A model generated the notes under the pieces. The model saw nothing but the letters and a program-made list of their open reading frames with translations. It made no database searches and was not told where the DNA came from. From Paludibacteraceae bacterium (lineage in GTDB: Bacteria > Bacteroidota > Bacteroidia > Bacteroidales > Paludibacteraceae): DNA of 64,000 nt. The stretch covers positions 248,001 through 312,000 of the forward strand of contig JARLGW010000001.1 in NCBI GenBank assembly GCA_031292565.1, in the 5' to 3' direction. Shown here piece by piece: positions 43,556-52,968 of the stretch. Each line of letters opens with the position of its first letter. The first letter of the stretch is position 1. The translations under genes were made by a program, and so were the position numbers.

Positions 43556-45154
43556 ATGAAAAAAATAATTGTATCAATTATCGGATTGCTTGGTTGCTCG
43601 GCTCTTTGGGCGCAGTATCCGTATGATCCAAGTGAATTTGATGCATTAAAATATTCGCAACCAGACATTACGGGTACCGCCCGCTACATGAGTATGGGTG
43701 GAGCCTTTGGTGCTCTTGGTGGCGATGCATCAAGTATCGGGCTGAACCCTGCCGGGTTGGGCGTGTACCGTAGTTCAGAATTATCCATTACAAGCGGTGT
43801 AGTACATACAACAACTTCCGCCGACTGGAATGGCAAAAATGGAACTGAAGACAAATATACAATACCGCTAAATAACTTGACTTATGTAATAAGCTATAGT
43901 AACAACGACAAAGAGGGTCTTGTAAGCTCAAACTTCGCTTTTTCTTTCAACAAGATAAAAAACTTTGATCGTAATGTCTATGTAAAGGGAGGACAACAAA
44001 CTTCATCTTTGACCAATTACATGGCAGGTCTTTCATCAGGACTTTCGGGTGGTACTGTAAGCACTAACAATAACTCTTTTAATAACACCAATGTTGTACC
44101 TTGGTTATCCATATTAGGAAATGAAACTTATTTGATAAATTCCGGCACCGGTAGCGATACAACCAAATGGAGTGGCACTAATACAGGAGGTTATGTACGT
44201 CCTACCTATTCACTTAGCGAAGAGGGCTATATAAACGAATGGTCTCTTTCATATGCCGCTAACATAAGTAACAAACTCTATTTGGGTGCATACTTAGGCA
44301 TCTTGGATTTGAATTATGATGCTACTACCAGATATACAGAAGATTTTGCCACCAGTGGCAATGGTTTTACCTTGGTAAATAATTATCATACCGATGGTAC
44401 TGGTATAAACCTCAAAGTGGGAGCCATTTACCGTCCTACCAGTTCATTACGCTTGGGGCTTTCTATTGCTACTCCCAACTTTCTTAGTTTGACAAGCAGA
44501 TCCTATGCCAGTATTTCCTCCAGCACGGATTCTGCGGCTAGTGCTTCAATAAGCACTCCTAAAACTAGCAGTGATTATGAAGTACAAGGCCCTGTTCAAT
44601 ATAACTTGAGTGCCGCGTACACTTTTGGAAAATTAGGTTTGGTGAGTGTTGATTACGGATTAGCCGACTATTCGGGCATAAAGCTACACGACAACAATGG
44701 TAACAGTTCATCATTTATAGCTGAAAATCAAGGCGCAAGCAATTACCTGAAAAATGTACAAACACTCAGAGTAGGAGCCGAATTCAAAGTGGACGATCAA
44801 TTCTCCATTCGTGGAGGTTACGCGTTGGTTACTTCAGCAACAAAAGACGATGCCCTCAAATTGCTAAGATGGAACACAACTACCACCGATCCAGGTTTCC
44901 TGCTGGATGATAAAACAAATTATTATTCCTTAGGTTTCGGATATAGAAATAGCAACGGATGGTTTATCGATTTTGCATACCAACTTAAAGTTTGCAAACA
45001 AAACTACTATGCTTACGGAACAACAACTGACAGCAGCCTTTCGGACTATAATGCTTCTGACAGATATGCTTATGCTACCAGCAACTTGCTAGAACCTGCA
45101 AAAATCACAACCAAGAACAATAATTTTATACTTACTCTAGGATGTAAGTTCTAA
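43556..45154 (+). CDS. FadL/OMPP1-like outer-membrane transport protein
   Basis: 532 residues. Signal peptide (MKKIIVSIIGLLGCSALWAQ), then ARYMSMGGAFGALGGDASSI followed by GLNPAGLGVYRSSEL, the N-terminal hatch-type signature of the FadL/TodX family. Many beta strands follow, and the protein ends in an aromatic residue (FILTLGCKF). FadL relatives move hydrophobic compounds through the outer membrane; the substrate is unknown. The gene upstream is the Gly-rich exported protein; a terminator follows. Confidence 0.85.
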   Translation: MKKIIVSIIGLLGCSALWAQYPYDPSEFDALKYSQPDITGTARYMSMGGAFGALGGDASSIGLNPAGLGVYRSSELSITSGVVHTTTSADWNGKNGTEDKYTIPLNNLTYVISYSNNDKEGLVSSNFAFSFNKIKNFDRNVYVKGGQQTSSLTNYMAGLSSGLSGGTVSTNNNSFNNTNVVPWLSILGNETYLINSGTGSDTTKWSGTNTGGYVRPTYSLSEEGYINEWSLSYAANISNKLYLGAYLGILDLNYDATTRYTEDFATSGNGFTLVNNYHTDGTGINLKVGAIYRPTSSLRLGLSIATPNFLSLTSRSYASISSSTDSAASASISTPKTSSDYEVQGPVQYNLSAAYTFGKLGLVSVDYGLADYSGIKLHDNNGNSSSFIAENQGASNYLKNVQTLRVGAEFKVDDQFSIRGGYALVTSATKDDALKLLRWNTTTTDPGFLLDDKTNYYSLGFGYRNSNGWFIDFAYQLKVCKQNYYAYGTTTDSSLSDYNASDRYAYATSNLLEPAKITTKNNNFILTLGCKF

Positions 45155-45174
45155 TATTTTTCTCATAATAAAAC

Positions 45175-45213
45175 AATAAACCCGATAACATGAATTTGTT
45201 ACCGGGTTTATTT
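45175..45213. terminator. Bidirectional terminator between porin gene and clpB
   Basis: 16-bp stem AATAAACCCGATAACA (45175-45190) with TGTTACCGGGTTTATT (45198-45213), one mismatch. Serves both convergent genes. Confidence 0.75.
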
Positions 45214-45231
45214 GTTATCATGAATTATAAA

Positions 45232-47820
45232 TTAGTTTCTAAATACCAGCGTCTCGCCTTCCACGTCCACCACGATAGGTTTAGTTTTATCCACCGTTTC
45301 GGCAATCAGTTGTTTTGACAGTTCGTTAAGCACAAAGCGTTGAATAACCCTTTTTACCGGACGAGCACCGAATTGTGGATCAAAGCCTTCCTGTGCGATG
45401 CGGCTCAACGCGGCATCCGTTATTTCCAGTTTCACATCGTTTTCGGCCAACATCTTTTTCACCTGATTCAATTGCAAGCCTACAATCTGTTTGATCTCTT
45501 CATCATTCAGCGGTGTGAACATAATTAGCTCATCGATACGGTTGAGGAACTCCGGGCGAATAGTTTGCTTCAACAGCTCGAACACCTGAGTCTTGGTACT
45601 TTCTATCACCTCATCCCGATTTGTCGCGTTCAATTTTTCAAAGCTATCCCGTATTAGGTTCGAGCCTAGGTTGGAAGTCATGATAATGATGGTATTTTTA
45701 AAGTTCACCACCCTACCCTTGTTGTCGGTAAGCCGTCCGTCGTCAAGCACCTGCAACAGGATATTGAAAACATCGGGATGTGCTTTTTCTATTTCATCGA
45801 ACAACACCACAGAATAGGGTTTGCGACGCACGGCTTCGGTCAATTGTCCGCCTTCATCATAACCCACGTATCCAGGAGGAGCCCCAATTAAACGGGATAC
45901 GCTGAACTTCTCCTGATACTCTGACATATCTATACGCGTCATGCTATTTTCGTCGTCAAACAGGAATTCAGCCAACGCTTTAGCCAGCTCCGTTTTACCT
46001 ACTCCCGTGGTGCCTAGGAAGATAAACGAACCAATAGGACGTTTCGGGTCTTGCAACCCTGCACGGCTACGACGCACGGCATCGGCAATGGCTTCTATAG
46101 CCTCGTTTTGCCCGATCACCCGTTTGTGCAACTCAGTTTCCAAGTGCAGCAGTTTCTCTTTTTCGCTTTGCACCATTTTATTTACCGGAATACCCGTCCA
46201 TCGGGAAACGATGTCGGCAATATCCTCGCTATCCACCTCTTCCTTAATCATCGGTTTGTCACCCTGCAAAGTATGTAGTTTTGCTTGTAATGATACGATG
46301 CTGGTTTCGGCCTCTTTCACTTTACCGTAGCGAATTTCGGCCACCTTGCCGTAATCGCCTTCACGTTCGGCCTTCTCTGCTTCGTATTTAAAGTTTTCTA
46401 TGTTAATTTTCAGTTGTTGTATCTGGTTAATCAAGTCTTTTTCAGCCTTCCATTTACCACGCAATTCGTTGCCCGCCTCTTTCAGGTCGGCAATTTCCTT
46501 GTTCAGTTCATCCTGCTTCTTCGTATCGTTTTCTCGTTTGATGGCTTCGCGTTCTATCTCCAGTTGCTTAATGTTTCGCTCGATGGTATCCAACTCTTCG
46601 GGTACACTATCCACTTCCAGTCGCAAGCGAGCAGCGGCTTCATCCATCAAGTCAATAGCCTTATCAGGCAAAAAACGGTTGGTGATGTAACGGCTCGAAA
46701 GCTCCACGGCGGCGATGATAGCATCATCCTGAATCCGCACCTTGTGGTGGTTTTCGTAGCGTTCCTTTAGTCCACGAAGGATGGAAATAGTGCTGGCCTC
46801 GTCGGGCTCGTCCACCATCACCTGTTGGAATCGACGTTCCAACGCCTTGTCCTTTTCAAAATACTTTTGGTATTCCTCCAAGGTAGTGGCTCCAATGGCT
46901 CGCAACTCTCCACGTGCCAGGGCAGGTTTCAGTATGTTGGCGGCATCCATGGCCCCCTCTCCTTTTCCGGCACCCACCAGTGTATGTATTTCATCAATAA
47001 ACAGGATAATTTCGCCCTCGGCTTTGGTTACCTCATTTATCACGGATTTCAATCGTTCTTCAAACTCGCCTTTGTACTTAGCTCCGGCAACCAACGCGCC
47101 CATATCCAGCGAATAGATTTGTTTACTTTTCAGGTTCTCGGGCACATCGCCACGCACGATACGATGTGCCAAGCCCTCGGCAATGGCGGTTTTACCCGTA
47201 CCTGGTTCACCTATTAATATCGGGTTGTTTTTGGTACGGCGACTTAGTATCTGTAGTACCCGACGGATTTCCTCATCACGCCCGATCACGGGGTCGAGCT
47301 TGCCCGATCGGGCTCGTTCGTTCAGGTTGATAGCGTACTTGCTAAGTGATTGGTAAGTGTCCTCGGCGGTTTGAGCGGTTACCTTGGAGCCTTTACGCAA
47401 CTCGGCAATAGCTGCACGAAGCTCTTTTTCGGTAGCTCCGGCATCTTTTAGTAAACGGGATACCTCGCTACTTTCCACTAGCAAAGCCAACAGGATAAAC
47501 TCCAAGGACACAAACTGGTCGCCTTCCTTGGTGGATAGCTCTTGTGCCTTTTGCAACACTGCATTGGCCTCGCGCGACAAATAGGGTTCGCCACCGCTTA
47601 CTTTTGGATGGCTTTCTATCATCTTGTCTAACGCGGCAGCTAAAGCAGTTTGATTTACGCCCAACTTGCTAAACAAGAAGTTGGTTACGCTTTCGCCCAC
47701 GCTCAACACGCCTTTCAGCATGTGGCTTGTCTCGAGCTGTTGCTGTCCGCCGGCTTGCACCATTTCCAGTGCTTTTTGCACGGCTTCTTGCGCTTTGATT
47801 GTAAAATTGTTCAGATTCAT
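45232..47820 (-). CDS. clpB: ATP-dependent chaperone ClpB
   Basis: 862 residues. Hexameric AAA+ disaggregase working with DnaK. Double Clp_N repeats (about 1-140), NBD1 with Walker [10 protein letters not shown] (about 205-213), a coiled-coil M-domain (about 400-530), NBD2 with [10 protein letters not shown] and a C-terminal D2 small domain. Full length and typical. The start ATG 47820 has a good Shine-Dalgarno sequence on the minus strand (AGAGGAG, 47834-47828). The upstream region carries two GTC-N5-GAC inverted repeats (47893-47903, 47925-47935), a possible heat-shock control site. Confidence 0.97.
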   Translation of the reverse strand: MNLNNFTIKAQEAVQKALEMVQAGGQQQLETSHMLKGVLSVGESVTNFLFSKLGVNQTALAAALDKMIESHPKVSGGEPYLSREANAVLQKAQELSTKEGDQFVSLEFILLALLVESSEVSRLLKDAGATEKELRAAIAELRKGSKVTAQTAEDTYQSLSKYAINLNERARSGKLDPVIGRDEEIRRVLQILSRRTKNNPILIGEPGTGKTAIAEGLAHRIVRGDVPENLKSKQIYSLDMGALVAGAKYKGEFEERLKSVINEVTKAEGEIILFIDEIHTLVGAGKGEGAMDAANILKPALARGELRAIGATTLEEYQKYFEKDKALERRFQQVMVDEPDEASTISILRGLKERYENHHKVRIQDDAIIAAVELSSRYITNRFLPDKAIDLMDEAAARLRLEVDSVPEELDTIERNIKQLEIEREAIKRENDTKKQDELNKEIADLKEAGNELRGKWKAEKDLINQIQQLKINIENFKYEAEKAEREGDYGKVAEIRYGKVKEAETSIVSLQAKLHTLQGDKPMIKEEVDSEDIADIVSRWTGIPVNKMVQSEKEKLLHLETELHKRVIGQNEAIEAIADAVRRSRAGLQDPKRPIGSFIFLGTTGVGKTELAKALAEFLFDDENSMTRIDMSEYQEKFSVSRLIGAPPGYVGYDEGGQLTEAVRRKPYSVVLFDEIEKAHPDVFNILLQVLDDGRLTDNKGRVVNFKNTIIIMTSNLGSNLIRDSFEKLNATNRDEVIESTKTQVFELLKQTIRPEFLNRIDELIMFTPLNDEEIKQIVGLQLNQVKKMLAENDVKLEITDAALSRIAQEGFDPQFGARPVKRVIQRFVLNELSKQLIAETVDKTKPIVVDVEGETLVFRN

Positions 47821-48632
47821 ATTCTATCTCCTCTTTTAAGTTCTTAGTCTTTGCCCCTATCCCTTCAAATAGATTGCCAAAGCTTGTTTTCCGTCATTTT
47901 GACTTATTTTTCTTGTATCGTTCGGTCGTTTTGACAGGGTTGCATTATTCTTTTGGATGGAATGAATTTCCTCCCTACAATATTGACCGAGCCTAACGGC
48001 TGTCCTGCTAATCTACAATACAACAAAAATGGTGGAAAAAAGATTGAATAAACAATCTGAATAAATTTTAGTTTTACAAGATAACAGAACACGGATCTTG
48101 TTTAAAATGTTAAAAAATAACCCTTAAACTTTTTATTTCAACGGCTCTCAATCCGTCTGAAATCCCATTTTTGTTTGAACATTCTATATTTACAAAAAAT
48201 TAGTTAGTTTGAAATAAAGACAGGAGAATGTAAATAATCACAGCACAACCCATCCTGTTTAAATTCATACCACTCAATGACTTATTTATAAAAAGTCTTT
48301 CCACAAGTTTTTGGACAAAAAATAGCAGGATCTTCCATTTTCCAATCTCCCATCCACTATTTTTCTAATCTTCTTCTAATTTAATTTTTATAGTTTAACA
48401 AACAAACCGTAATATATTTAATACAAATAAATAAATAAGTTATTTTGAGCAACTTACAATATTCAATCCGTAAATTATCAAATATAAAATCGAACGTTCG
48501 GTAAACTTTTTAATAAAGAACAATGTTTTATATCTGTTCACTTTTTTAATGAACTATTCAAGACCCTTGAGGGATAAAGGTTTTGAATAAATAATTATCT
48601 ATTTTTTTATCACTAAAAAAAGGAGGAGACAA
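47821..48632. other. Long intergenic region between clpB and type IX cargo gene
   Basis: 812 bp between divergently transcribed genes, with no convincing gene. A short frame at 47904-48092 (minus) lacks protein character. Contains the clpB control region (two inverted repeats) and the upstream region of the cargo gene, with AGGAGG (48621-48626) before the ATG at 48633. No tRNA or structured RNA seen. Confidence 0.5.
47893..47935 (-). promoter_or_regulatory. Paired GTC-N5-GAC inverted repeats upstream of clpB
   Basis: GTCATTTTGAC (47893-47903) and GTCGTTTTGAC (47925-47935), the same 11-bp inverted repeat twice, 32 bp apart (about three helical turns), starting 73 bp upstream of clpB. Their arrangement suggests a dimeric regulator binding on one face of the DNA. 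Confidence 0.5.
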
Positions 48633-49118
48633 ATGCAACAAAAACATTTGAAAATAAGTGCTTTTCTCCTATTACTAGCTGGACTGGGAATACACGCGCA
48701 GGAACTACCGCTTACAGCCGGTGGCGAAAGTACAGGCAGTGGCGGAACGGTAAGCTATAGCGTAGGACAAGTATTTTATGAAACAAAAAACGGATCCGAT
48801 GGGTCTGTAACGGAAGGTGTACAGCAAGCGTACGAGATTTCCATTGTTACCGCGTGGGAAGGAACTAAAAGTGTTAACATTATGGTTAATGCTTTTCCAA
48901 ACCCAACATTAAATGATCTTACCCTTACAGTAGAAAACCTTAACTTATCAACGTTAAGCTTTCAACTGTACGACATTGAGGGCAAACTTCTACAAAAAGA
49001 AAAAATCACCGGCTCTACAACCATCATTTCAATGGCTGCTTTTCTACCTGCCACCTATTTCTTAAAGGTAATGCAGGGGAATAAAGAAGTCAAAACATTT
49101 AAAATCATAAAAAAATAG
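48633..49118 (+). CDS. Small exported protein with type IX sorting tail
   Basis: 161 residues. Signal peptide (KISAFLLLLAGLGIHAQ), then a region GGESTGSGGTVSYSVGQVFY common to many short Bacteroidota secreted proteins. The C-terminal Por/type A sorting domain (about 88-161) has NAFPNPTLNDLTLTV, FQLYDIEGKLLQ and ends EVKTFKIIKK. Probably delivered to the surface by the type IX system. Good Shine-Dalgarno sequence (AGGAGG). It precedes the repeat protein by 13 bp, so both are probably one operon. Confidence 0.8.
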   Translation: MQQKHLKISAFLLLLAGLGIHAQELPLTAGGESTGSGGTVSYSVGQVFYETKNGSDGSVTEGVQQAYEISIVTAWEGTKSVNIMVNAFPNPTLNDLTLTVENLNLSTLSFQLYDIEGKLLQKEKITGSTTIISMAAFLPATYFLKVMQGNKEVKTFKIIKK

Positions 49119-49131
49119 GGAGGACACCGCT

Positions 49132-52029
49132 ATGAATTTTCATCATTTAGCACAAACAAGCAACATTAGAAATAGTATAAATAGAAAAATTTTAACTATT
49201 TTGGCTGTTACATTAGTAGCAGCAGGTCTTTATGCACAAGCTCCAGCGAAAATGAGCTATCAAGCTATTGTTCGCAATTCGTCAAACCAGTTAATAACCA
49301 GTCAAAGTGTGGGTATGAAAATAAGCATTCTGCAAGGCTCGGCATCAGGCTCGGCAGTTTACGTAGAAACTCAAATAACCACTACGAATGCCAATGGTTT
49401 GATTTCTATTCAAATTGGATCAGGAACTGTCGTCAGTGGCTCTTTTACCACTATAAACTGGGCAAATGGCCCCTACTATATTAAAACGGAAACTGATCCG
49501 ACCGGAGGTACCGACTACTTGATTACGGGTACAAGCCAACTGTTAAGCGTACCTTTCGCCATTTTTGCTAATATAGCAGATAGCATAAAGGGTGGCATTC
49601 AAGAGTCGGAACCTGCATTCAAAGCTTCGGTGGCTAAAAAGATTTCAGCTGCAGATACCATTAAATGGAATAGCAAACTAAGTAGCTTTACGGAAAGTGA
49701 CCCTTTGTACAATACTTCCGTGGCTAGTAAGATCTCAGCAGCGGATACTACTAAATGGAATAGCAAACTAAGTAGCTTTACGGAATTAGATCCTATATAT
49801 GGTATCTCTGTAGCTAGCAAGATCTCAGCAGCGGATACCACTAAATGGAATAGCAAATTGAGTAGCTATACGGAAACGGATCCTGTGTTTACTGCTTCGG
49901 TGGCTAAAAAGATTTCAGCTGCAGATACCATTAAATGGAATAGCAAATTGAGTAGCTTTACGGAAAGTGACCCTTTGTACAATGCTTCCGTGGCTAGTAA
50001 AATATCAGCAGCGGATACCACTAAGTGGAATAGCAAACTAAGTAGCTTTACGGAAAGTGACCCTTTGTACAATGCTTCCGTGGCTAAAAAAATCTCAGCA
50101 GCGGATACCACTAAATGGAATAGCAAATTGAGTAGCTTTACGGAAAGTGACCCTTTGTACAACGCTTCCGTGGCTAGCAAGATTTCAGCAGCGGATACCA
50201 TTAAATGGAATAGCAAACTAAGTAGCTTTACGGAAACGGATCCTGTGTATGGAGCTTCGGCTGCTAGTAATATTTCAGCTTCGGATATCACTACTTGGAA
50301 TAATAAATTGAGTAGCTATACGGAAACGGATCCTGTGTTTACTGCTTCGGTGGCTAAAAAGATTTCAGCTGCAGATACCATTAAATGGAATAGCAAACTA
50401 AGTAGCTTTACGGAAAGTGACCCTTTGTATAATGCTTCCGTGGCTAGTAAAATATCAGCAGCGGATACCACTAAATGGAATAGCAAATTGAGTAGCTTTA
50501 CGGAAAGTGACCCTTTGTACAATGCTTCCGTGGCTAGCAAGATCTCGGCAGCGGATACCACTAAATGGAATAGCAAATTGAGTAGCTTTACGGAAACGGA
50601 TCCTGTGTATGGAGCTTCGGCTGCTAGTAATATTTCAGCTTCGGATATCACTACTTGGAATAACAAATTGAGTAGCTATACCGAAACAGATCCTGTGTAC
50701 AACGCTTCGGTGGCTAAAAAAATCTCAGCTGCAGATACCATTAAATGGAATAGCAAACTAAGTAGCTTTACTGAAAGTGACCCTTTGTATAATGCTTCCG
50801 TGGCTAGTAAAATATCAGCAGCGGATACCACTAAATGGAATAGCAAATTGAGTAGCTTTACTGAAAGTGACCCTTTGTACAATGCTTCCGTGGCTAGTAA
50901 AATCTCAGCGGCAGATACCACTAAATGGAATAGCAAACTAAGTAGCTTTACGGAAAGTGACCCTTTGTACAATGCTTCCGTGGCTAGTAAAATATCAGCA
51001 GCGGATACCACTAAGTGGAATAGCAAACTAAGTAGCTTTACGGAAAGTGACCCTTTGTACAATGCTTCCGTGGCTAGCAAGATCTCGGCAGCGGATACCA
51101 CTAAATGGAATAGCAAATTGAGTAGCTTTACGGAAAGTGACCCTTTGTACAACGCTTCCGTGGCTAGCAAGATTTCAGCAGCGGATACCACTAAATGGAA
51201 TAGCAAATTGAGTAGCTTCACCGAAAGTGACCCACTGTACAGTGCTTCTGTCGCGAGCAATATCTCGGCTGCAGATACAACCAAATGGAACAGCAAGTTG
51301 AGTAGCTACACGGAAACGGATCCTCTATTTACTGCTTCTGTGGCTGGTAACATCTCTGCGGCAGATACAACCAAATGGAGTAGCAAATTGAGTAGCTTTA
51401 CTGAAAGTGACCCTTTGTACAACGTTTCGGTAGCTAGTAAAATATCGGCTGCGGATACCACTAAATGGAATGTGCAACAAACACTATCTATCAGCAACGA
51501 TACTATTTACCTAACCAATGGTGGAAATGTTAAATTACCATCAAGCCTGCCTACCCAAACAGGAAATAGCGGTAAATACCTAACAACAGACGGAACCACG
51601 GCAAGCTGGGCAAATGTATCGTCCGGTATACAATCCTTTGGTTATATTTACCAATTAGCTACAATTGCCGATGCTACTGTAGTTGGTGGTGCTGACATTC
51701 CATTTTCAAACAATGGTTCCCTTTTCGGTATCACCCACACAGCAGGCATAACAACAGTTACCGTTCCATCTACAGGATCATTCAAAATAGATTATGCTGT
51801 TTCTATTACATCCGGTGTAGGAGCCGCCATAGCTATCGCTGTGAATGGTACAGTAGATGCTTCTACGAATAAAACATTCTTAACATCTACCGGAAGTCTC
51901 TCAGGTTCAGTTATTTTAACTTTAGCTGCAGGCGACGTTATTACACTAAGGAATAATTCAGCTACTTCTTTTACAGTAGATCTTTCCCCTAGCGTAGGTG
52001 CTCAATTAACTATTATGCAAATTCAATAA
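49132..52029 (+). CDS. Exported tandem-repeat stalk protein with BclA/C1q-like C-terminal domain
   Basis: 965 residues. An N-terminal signal (ILTILAVTLVAAGLYAQ) is followed by a region (about 40-150) with KMSYQAIVRNSSNQLITSQS and SQLLSVPFAIFANIADS, common at the start of Bacteroidota tail-fibre-like surface proteins. Then come 21 tandem units of 30 residues (consensus ESDPLYNASVASKISAADTT, then KWNSKLSSFT), 49591-51470. The C-terminal about 130 residues, with FSNNGSLFGITHTAGITTV, GSFKIDYAVSITSGVGAAI and final LTIMQIQ, resemble the BclA exosporium C1q/TNF-like trimer head. Probably a trimeric surface stalk or adhesin. Starts 13 bp after the previous gene with a GGGAGGA site. Confidence 0.8.
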   Translation: MNFHHLAQTSNIRNSINRKILTILAVTLVAAGLYAQAPAKMSYQAIVRNSSNQLITSQSVGMKISILQGSASGSAVYVETQITTTNANGLISIQIGSGTVVSGSFTTINWANGPYYIKTETDPTGGTDYLITGTSQLLSVPFAIFANIADSIKGGIQESEPAFKASVAKKISAADTIKWNSKLSSFTESDPLYNTSVASKISAADTTKWNSKLSSFTELDPIYGISVASKISAADTTKWNSKLSSYTETDPVFTASVAKKISAADTIKWNSKLSSFTESDPLYNASVASKISAADTTKWNSKLSSFTESDPLYNASVAKKISAADTTKWNSKLSSFTESDPLYNASVASKISAADTIKWNSKLSSFTETDPVYGASAASNISASDITTWNNKLSSYTETDPVFTASVAKKISAADTIKWNSKLSSFTESDPLYNASVASKISAADTTKWNSKLSSFTESDPLYNASVASKISAADTTKWNSKLSSFTETDPVYGASAASNISASDITTWNNKLSSYTETDPVYNASVAKKISAADTIKWNSKLSSFTESDPLYNASVASKISAADTTKWNSKLSSFTESDPLYNASVASKISAADTTKWNSKLSSFTESDPLYNASVASKISAADTTKWNSKLSSFTESDPLYNASVASKISAADTTKWNSKLSSFTESDPLYNASVASKISAADTTKWNSKLSSFTESDPLYSASVASNISAADTTKWNSKLSSYTETDPLFTASVAGNISAADTTKWSSKLSSFTESDPLYNVSVASKISAADTTKWNVQQTLSISNDTIYLTNGGNVKLPSSLPTQTGNSGKYLTTDGTTASWANVSSGIQSFGYIYQLATIADATVVGGADIPFSNNGSLFGITHTAGITTVTVPSTGSFKIDYAVSITSGVGAAIAIAVNGTVDASTNKTFLTSTGSLSGSVILTLAAGDVITLRNNSATSFTVDLSPSVGAQLTIMQIQ
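49591..51470. repeat. 21 tandem 90-bp repeats inside the stalk protein
   Basis: Unit starts fall exactly every 90 bp (49591, 49681, 49771, up to 51391). Most units differ only at a few third-codon positions. Higher-order structure: units 8-11 and 12-15 share the order ETDPVYGAS, ETDPV, ESDPL, ESDPL, so a four-unit (360-bp) block seems duplicated. The 30-codon period keeps several frames open on both strands. Confidence 0.95.
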
Positions 52030-52050
52030 GAAATTTAGTTAATCCACATG

Positions 52051-52088
52051 AAAAAGCTTTCTCCATATACTCGGAGAAAGCTTTTTTT
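52051..52088 (+). terminator. Terminator of the repeat-protein operon
   Basis: 14-bp stem AAAAAGCTTTCTCC (52051-52064) with GGAGAAAGCTTTTT (52073-52086), followed by further T. It lies 22 bp after the stop codon. Confidence 0.85.
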
Positions 52089-52152
52089 ATTACAAACCTT
52101 TTATATCAAAAAGAAAACAGTACAAAGTAGCTCAAGAAAAAAATAAAAACAT

Positions 52153-52204
52153 TATATTTGAAGACTAATAAATATCTTATCCATTAGTAATAAATATTTA
52201 TCCA
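52153..52204 (+). promoter_or_regulatory. Possible promoter and direct repeat before the gene at 52348
   Basis: TATATTTG (52153-52160) resembles a -7 element. Downstream, TAATAAATATCTTATCCA (52166-52183) and TAATAAATATTTATCCA (52188-52204) form a direct repeat with a 22-bp period. The leader to ATG 52348 would be about 180 nt. No -33 box. Confidence 0.35.
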
Positions 52205-52347
52205 AAACAGGAAGGTACGTCCTAATTATTTAATCGTTATTTGCCAGTTTCCACAAAACAAAGAGGAGCTATATAGAACAACGGTTGGAAAAACAGATAA
52301 AGAAAAACCATCTATTTTGAAATCGTAAAAACAGAAAAAACAACAAT

Positions 52348-52884
52348 ATGAAAATTCTAAAAAACGACCCGGCATACCAAACCTTATTGGATAACTATAA
52401 CAACCTAATTAGCACGTATCAAGATACAGATATTCTTTCTCTACTCTGCATACAATCGTCTCAAACACTAATTGTTACAAAAGATGAAGAGCTGAATACT
52501 ATTATTATTGTCCTCAATCTTGGTACGGATACTATTGGAGCTATCTTTAATGAAGAGCCTCCCCCACCGGAAGAGATTGAAAAGGCTATCAATATAATTG
52601 AAGACGAATTAATGTTGGCAGTGCGGGTTTTAGGACCTGATACGGAATTATGCTCAAAAGACGTTTTTTTGAAAACAATTATAAATTTGGCTTATACTTC
52701 GGCTACCAGCAATAACCTTAGCCGGGTAGCTATGGAAGCCTTATTCACCCGCTTTGCTGTAATCTCCATGGGGCGTAGCCCGCAAACAGATGCAATTCCG
52801 GTAAATGCATCTTTTTCAGCAAACATGCTCATTCTAAGGGAAATTATGCATCATTTAAAATTTGAAAAAATACTGGTGGTATAA
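52348..52884 (+). CDS. Hypothetical cytoplasmic protein
   Basis: 178 residues, no signal peptide and no membrane segment. Mixed alpha/beta composition: NYNNLISTYQDTDILSLLCI, EEIEKAINIIEDELMLAVRV and AMEALFTRFAVISMG. There is a Pro-rich stretch EEPPPPEEIE. I do not recognise a family. It stands alone between two terminators. Coding character is supported by length, balanced composition and absence of an overlapping better frame. Confidence 0.6.
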   Translation: MKILKNDPAYQTLLDNYNNLISTYQDTDILSLLCIQSSQTLIVTKDEELNTIIIVLNLGTDTIGAIFNEEPPPPEEIEKAINIIEDELMLAVRVLGPDTELCSKDVFLKTIINLAYTSATSNNLSRVAMEALFTRFAVISMGRSPQTDAIPVNASFSANMLILREIMHHLKFEKILVV

Positions 52885-52903
52885 TAACCTCGTTTTTAAC
52901 AAC

Positions 52904-52927
52904 AAAAGGTGACTAAAGCCACCTTTT
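52904..52927 (+). terminator. Hairpin after the gene ending at 52884
   Basis: Stem AAAAGGTG (52904-52911) with CACCTTTT (52920-52927). Short T tail, so only moderate support. Confidence 0.5.
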
Positions 52928-52968
52928 AGTTAAATTTCCACTGTTGCATTTTTGTAAAAAATAGAAAA

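Noticed and set aside
47904-48092. 62-codon minus-strand frame upstream of clpB
   Set aside because: It overlaps the paired inverted repeats of the clpB control region and has no protein-like features.
49599-51497. Several long open frames on the minus strand opposite the tandem repeats
   Set aside because: They arise because the 90-bp unit is a multiple of three and has no stop in the antisense frame; the predicted proteins are only repeats of the same hydrophobic unit, without start signals or family resemblance.
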